DNA from: Telopea speciosissima | Taxonomy: Eukaryota > Streptophyta > Magnoliopsida > Proteales > Proteaceae | Reading direction: 5' to 3' | Assembly (NCBI RefSeq): GCF_018873765.1 | Contig: NC_057925.1 | Span: 46,469,010 to 46,533,009 of the forward strand | DNA: 64,000 bases | Notes under the pieces: model-generated | The model's input: only the letters and a program-made list of their open reading frames with translations | What the model was told of the DNA's origin: nothing | Databases searched by the model: none | Shown here: in pieces, positions 60,967-64,000 of the stretch | Layout of the letters: every line of letters starts with the position of its first letter | Numbering within the stretch: the stretch's first letter is position 1 | Translations under genes and position numbers: made by a program

Positions 60967-62250
60967 TTACCTTTGCTTCCTGTTATTCTTCTTCTTCTTC
61001 TTCTTTCGCTGCTTCTTCTTGTTTTTCTTCGTCTCTGTTTGTTCAGTTCCATTTTTGGAATTGAGTGGAACAAGACTCCCAACACAGGTCTTTGTTTCAC
61101 TTATATATGAAACACCATGAATCCTAAGATTCCTAACCCTTCCTCCACGGGGATAATATAGGACCAGCCCCACCTCCTCTGGCTCCAACGTGTACTTATG
61201 GAGTATCAATTCACCATTCTTTGAATAACATACAGGGCTGAAGTGATCAAAGCATATTAATGGCTGAATCGAAAGCCCAATTGAGAACTGTTTTGCCCAA
61301 GAGTCCTTCACACTGTAATCCTTCATTACCCACAACTCAATATGATCATCCCACGTGAAGTTACAGAGCAGGCAGAGTTGTCCTCCAAGAACCCCCATTG
61401 TCATCTCAAAGTTACGAAGCCCGAATTCCCTGGGAGCCTCATCCACAAAGTCAGGCAGTGGGATCTCTCGAAACTTCTCATCTTTAAGGTCAAAGGAAGC
61501 GATAACATTGAACTCGTTGTGGGTCCCGGTCTGCCAATGAAGAGTAGAATTTGCAAGAACCCCAGATTTGCTAAGGATGGTGTGGAAGAAGGGCATGTCG
61601 CCGATCGTTCTCCATGAGTTGGTGCTAAGCGAGTAAACCTTCACCTCCGAATGCAAATCGTAGTTATTATGACCAGAAAATTGCTGCTGCACCCTTACCA
61701 GTTTGTAATCGTCTGTAATGGGATCGTAACCGAATCCATAAGCAACAAAGCGGGTAAAGGGGTTGGTGATAATGGGAAGCTTCTTATGCGTTCTTGTAGA
61801 AGGATTCCAGAGGAATATGTCCTCATCATTATAGTTGGATATACAGAGTAAGCCGTTGCAAGAACCCAATACAAACGGTTCGTAAACTAAAGACTTGAGC
61901 GGATGATCGAGTTCTACCGCCGCTTCTTGTTCGCAAACATCTAACTCAACAGAGCGCAGATTGGATGAATTGAAATTGAGGCTGAAGTTGCTATTGGTTG
62001 CAAGGGATGGGATGAGGTGCGTCTTGAAAATGAGGCAGAGGTTGCTATTGGTTGCAAGGGATTGGCTGAGGTGCATCTTGATGAAAGCAGGATCTGTAAT
62101 AAGAGCGAACCAGGGTTTGCATACGCACCTGAATCTCAGAAGAGATTTGACCGGAAGCCTTGAAAGTATGTCCGCAATGATCTCCTCAGGTAGATTTTTC
62201 CTAGCCATTGCCTCCTCCTCTTCACTTATCTTCTTATTGTCCTCCGCCAT
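60967..62250 (-). CDS. F-box protein with FBA (F-box-associated) domain, CPR1/At3g06240-like
   Basis: Predicted substrate-recognition subunit of an SCF ubiquitin ligase; the target is unknown. From the ATG at 62,250 the protein is 427 aa. An in-frame ATG at 62,385 would add 45 residues, but the paralog in copy B supports the shorter start, because similarity begins around VVVMAE. The F-box is at about residues 19-62 (KNLPEEIIADILSRLPVKSL, CVCKPWFALI). The FBA region follows, with LGSCNGLLCI, LWNPSTRTHKKLP, YGFGYDPITDDYKLV, VYSLSTNSWRTIGDMPF and FDLKDEKFREIPLPDF. A duplicated SLATNSN segment after the F-box is absent in copy B. The C-terminus is a Lys/Arg/Asn-rich tail that could act as a nuclear signal. 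Its last bases form a donor-like ag|gtaataa, so a further coding exon cannot be excluded. Confidence 0.88.
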   Translation of the reverse strand: MAEDNKKISEEEEAMARKNLPEEIIADILSRLPVKSLLRFRCVCKPWFALITDPAFIKMHLSQSLATNSNLCLIFKTHLIPSLATNSNFSLNFNSSNLRSVELDVCEQEAAVELDHPLKSLVYEPFVLGSCNGLLCISNYNDEDIFLWNPSTRTHKKLPIITNPFTRFVAYGFGYDPITDDYKLVRVQQQFSGHNNYDLHSEVKVYSLSTNSWRTIGDMPFFHTILSKSGVLANSTLHWQTGTHNEFNVIASFDLKDEKFREIPLPDFVDEAPREFGLRNFEMTMGVLGGQLCLLCNFTWDDHIELWVMKDYSVKDSWAKQFSIGLSIQPLICFDHFSPVCYSKNGELILHKYTLEPEEVGLVLYYPRGGRVRNLRIHGVSYISETKTCVGSLVPLNSKNGTEQTETKKNKKKQRKKKKKKNNRKQR

Positions 62251-62553
62251 GACTACGACTCTAGTGTTGTTTTTTTTATTGCGAGAGAAGAGATGATGGA
62301 GGGAAAGGAAAACGCAGGGGGCCTGGGCCGAAGTGGAACGCTCTGAGGCGGTGGAAGTGAAACAATGGACCCGTGTGTTTGTCAATAAAACATGAAAGAA
62401 TGGTTTTTAGAAATCGGAAAACTCTATTGACCAATGGGATTTGGGATTTGGGATTTTGGATTTTTTACTTTGTATTTTGTCTGGATCGGATAGTGCTTTA
62501 TCTGCATCCGCATCGATTCGGATAGTGCTAAATGGATACGAAAACGGATTTTG

Positions 62554-62688
62554 ATTATTCATTTACATCGTTAGGGGGAGTGACCTGAGGAGGGGGTAAG
62601 AAATCAGCCAGGAGACTCGAACTCGAGACCTCTTGGTGAGCATGGGTATGAAGCGCACCATGGCTCACCAACTGAACAGTTGTTGGTA
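62554..62688 (-). mobile_element. tRNA-derived SINE, minus orientation
   Basis: The reverse complement starts ccaacaactgttcagttggt and contains an A-box-like segment, a B-box-like ggtctcgagttcgagtctc and a short tail. It is closely similar to the copy at 62,902-63,070 in opposite orientation. It is flanked by ggattttg at 62,546-62,553 and 62,689-62,696, and absent from the corresponding place in copy B (about 54,975-54,990). Confidence 0.8.
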
Positions 62689-62901
62689 GGATTTTGGATT
62701 TGACAAACCCATTCTGCTCGTTAATTCCGAGCTGATTTGGATTGAAATCAATGGACACTGATCCTGTTCCTATTTTCAAAATTGGGGTGATTTTATTTGC
62801 CTAGGAGCGCACAAGGACACACATGGGGTGGGATGGACGCATCATTTCTTTCATTAAGGGGGGGGGGGGGGGGATGGAGCGAAGTGAAATATGCTCATTT
62901 A

Positions 62902-63070
62902 CCAACAACTGCTTAGCTCAGTTGGTGAGCCATTGTGCGCTTCATGCCCATGCTCACCAAGAGGTCTCGAGTTCGAGTCTCTTGGCTGGTATCTTATCCC
63001 CTTCCTGGTTCGATCCCCCCCCCCTTGCTATCAAACTATATATGTAAAAGCTCCCAATTAACCAAGAAAA
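62902..63070 (+). mobile_element. tRNA-derived SINE, plus orientation
   Basis: The 5' head has an A-box-like tagctcagttggtgagcc and a B-box-like ggtctcgagttcgagtctc, followed by a body and an A-rich 3' end. It is flanked by an exact 15-bp duplication aaatatgctcattta at 62,887-62,901 and 63,071-63,085, so the insertion is young. It is not a functional tRNA gene: the arms do not close into a full cloverleaf. Confidence 0.88.
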
Positions 63071-63099
63071 AAATATGCTCATTTAGATTTGATCTAACT

Positions 63100-63281
63100 G
63101 AATTTTTTTCGTGTACGGTTCCCCGGTGCGGTTCCCTAGTTCCTCTCACAAGAGGAGAGTGGACCCCACCCGGGCAGACTGTTCGATCAAGTGCCTCGGG
63201 TGGGTCCCACCCTCCTCTTGTGAGAGGAACTGGGGAACCGCACCGGTCAGGGAACTGTAGACGATAATTGTCCCTAAATCC
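63100..63281. mobile_element. GC-rich foldback element
   Basis: About 55-bp inverted arms (ccggtgcggttccc, agttcctctcacaagagg, then ggaccccaccc at the left; the complement at the right) close a short loop around gcagactgttcgatcaagtg. The flanks tgatctaact (63,090-63,099) and tgatctaatt (63,282-63,291) look like a 9-10-bp target duplication, suggesting a Mutator-type MITE. Unit 2 (about 63,400) lacks it. Confidence 0.8.
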
Positions 63282-63425
63282 TGATCTAATTCATCCGTCA
63301 AAACACAATTATTAAGAGTAGAATTCGTTGAAATCAAGATCGATCGACCTTGATTCCAAACTGAGGGTAGATGGGGTGAAGTGAAATGTGCTCATTTAGA
63401 CTTGATCTAACTCATCAGTCAAAAC

Positions 63426-63933
63426 CATAGTTAGTAAAAATGGGAATGGCAAAAAATGGAGTCTTACGGAATGGATTTTAAAAGGTAAAAAACTACAAAC
63501 GGACGGTTAAATAAAACGGTCAAAAAATAGAAAACAGTAAAAAATAGAAAACGGACGATACATGTTTTAAAAGTTTATATTTCAAAAAAAGGGAACAAAA
63601 AAACGGCACTATTCTCATACAAATTGAGGAATTTTTATTTGAAATACATGCTTCTATTTTCGATATCCATGCATTGACCTTTAGTTGAAGGTGATATCAT
63701 GAAAAAATGTATCCTTTTGAGTCATCTTTACGTTGGTGAAAGAATCAGGCCGATCAGAGTTCTGGAGAGAGAGATATGATTAGTTGAATCAGGCCGATCA
63801 AAGTTCGGGAGAGAGAGATATGGTTAGTTAAATCTAAGGTTTGCCGTTTTTATCGTATGTTTGAAAAGCATACGACAAAACTTGTTTAAAACAGTAAAAA
63901 ATAAGAATATGTTTAAAACGGTTGCTAACTGTG
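63426..63933. mobile_element. Non-autonomous hAT-like element
   Basis: The ends are catagttagtaa at the left and ttgctaactgtg at the right, inverted repeats with two mismatches in 12. They are flanked by an exact 8-bp duplication gtcaaaac at 63,418-63,425 and 63,934-63,941. Unit 1 has the empty site at about 63,297. The 508-bp interior contains a tandem repeat of about 45 bp (gaatcaggccgatca) and aaacgg/ccgttt words, with no ORF. Confidence 0.85.
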
Positions 63934-64000
63934 GTCAAAACACAGTTATTAAGAGTAGAATTCATTGAAATCAAGGTCGATTGATTCCAAACTGAACCTG

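Larger units (their letters stand above)
57640..62870. repeat. Segmental duplication, copy C (most complete)
   Basis: The left part (57,640-58,040) matches copy A at 47,140-47,540, and the rest matches copy B through the F-box gene. It contains a plus-strand TATA-like ctatataaagg at 58,498 and a G-run at 58,067-58,090. A SINE at 62,554-62,688 is absent from copy B. Confidence 0.9.
62871..64000. repeat. Two tandem units, each filled with insertions
   Basis: Unit 1 (62,871-63,371) and unit 2 (from 63,372 to the window end) share gaagtgaaat(a/g)tgctcattta, gatctaa(t/c)tcatc, gtcaaaacaca and the stretch from ttattaagagtagaattc to gattccaaactga. Unit 1 is interrupted by a SINE and a foldback element, unit 2 by a hAT-like element. 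Each therefore shows the empty site of the other's insertions. Confidence 0.8.

Noticed and set aside
62902..62995. Possible tRNA gene (A and B boxes)
   Set aside because: The sequence does not close a proper acceptor stem, and it is flanked by a 15-bp duplication with an A-rich tail, so it is a SINE head.
1..64000. CRISPR arrays, bacterial operons, rRNA genes, organelle insertions
   Set aside because: No regularly spaced repeats, rRNA motifs or organelle gene blocks were seen; the window is ordinary plant nuclear DNA.

Overview
This is nuclear DNA from a flowering plant, most likely a dicot. The genes carry plant-type GT-AG introns, the A+T content is high, and plant LINEs, SINEs, hAT-like and Mutator-like elements fill the introns and intergenic space. 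The species cannot be fixed from the sequence. Large TE-filled introns and low gene density fit a medium-to-large woody or early-diverging eudicot genome, but that is a guess.

Region by region: 1-10.6 kb holds no host gene. It contains two decayed L1-type LINEs (2.06-3.33 kb, plus; 6.56-9.97 kb, minus), a GC-rich small MITE and a hAT-like element. 10.8-35.0 kb is one complete gene of 14 exons for the mitochondrial 3-oxoacyl-ACP synthase (469 aa, plus strand). Its introns hold an RTE-type LINE, a Ty3/gypsy fragment, a hAT-like element nested in another hAT-like element, a 1.3 kb Mutator-like element, a SINE and several tandem repeats. 36.3-42.9 kb is a second complete gene of 8 exons on the minus strand, the organellar short-form tRNase Z (363 aa, TRZ2-like). 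The two genes converge across about 1.3 kb. From memory, their Arabidopsis counterparts have consecutive locus numbers (At2g04540 and At2g04530), so this looks like an ancient conserved gene pair. One intron of the tRNase Z gene holds a second nested hAT pair and a SINE.

43.3-46.9 kb contains two abutting elements with long terminal inverted repeats. The second has a 9-bp target duplication and carries a fragment of a peroxisomal DHNA-CoA thioesterase (DHNAT1-like) gene, so it is a Pack-MULE. 47.1-62.9 kb is a three-copy segmental duplication. Copies B and C each carry an F-box/FBA gene on the minus strand: C is intact (427 aa) and B is broken by an 11-nt deletion. Copy A lacks the F-box part. 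62.5-64.0 kb is a local tandem repeat peppered with two tRNA-derived SINEs, a GC-rich foldback element and a hAT-like element. Because the copies share sequence, several insertions can be read directly as filled versus empty sites.

I found no obviously new protein system. The strongest observations are the two independent hAT-in-hAT nestings with exact or near-exact 8-bp duplications, the DHNAT1-carrying Pack-MULE, the 24-bp RTE insertion, and an exon-like segment conserved in all three copies downstream of the F-box genes.
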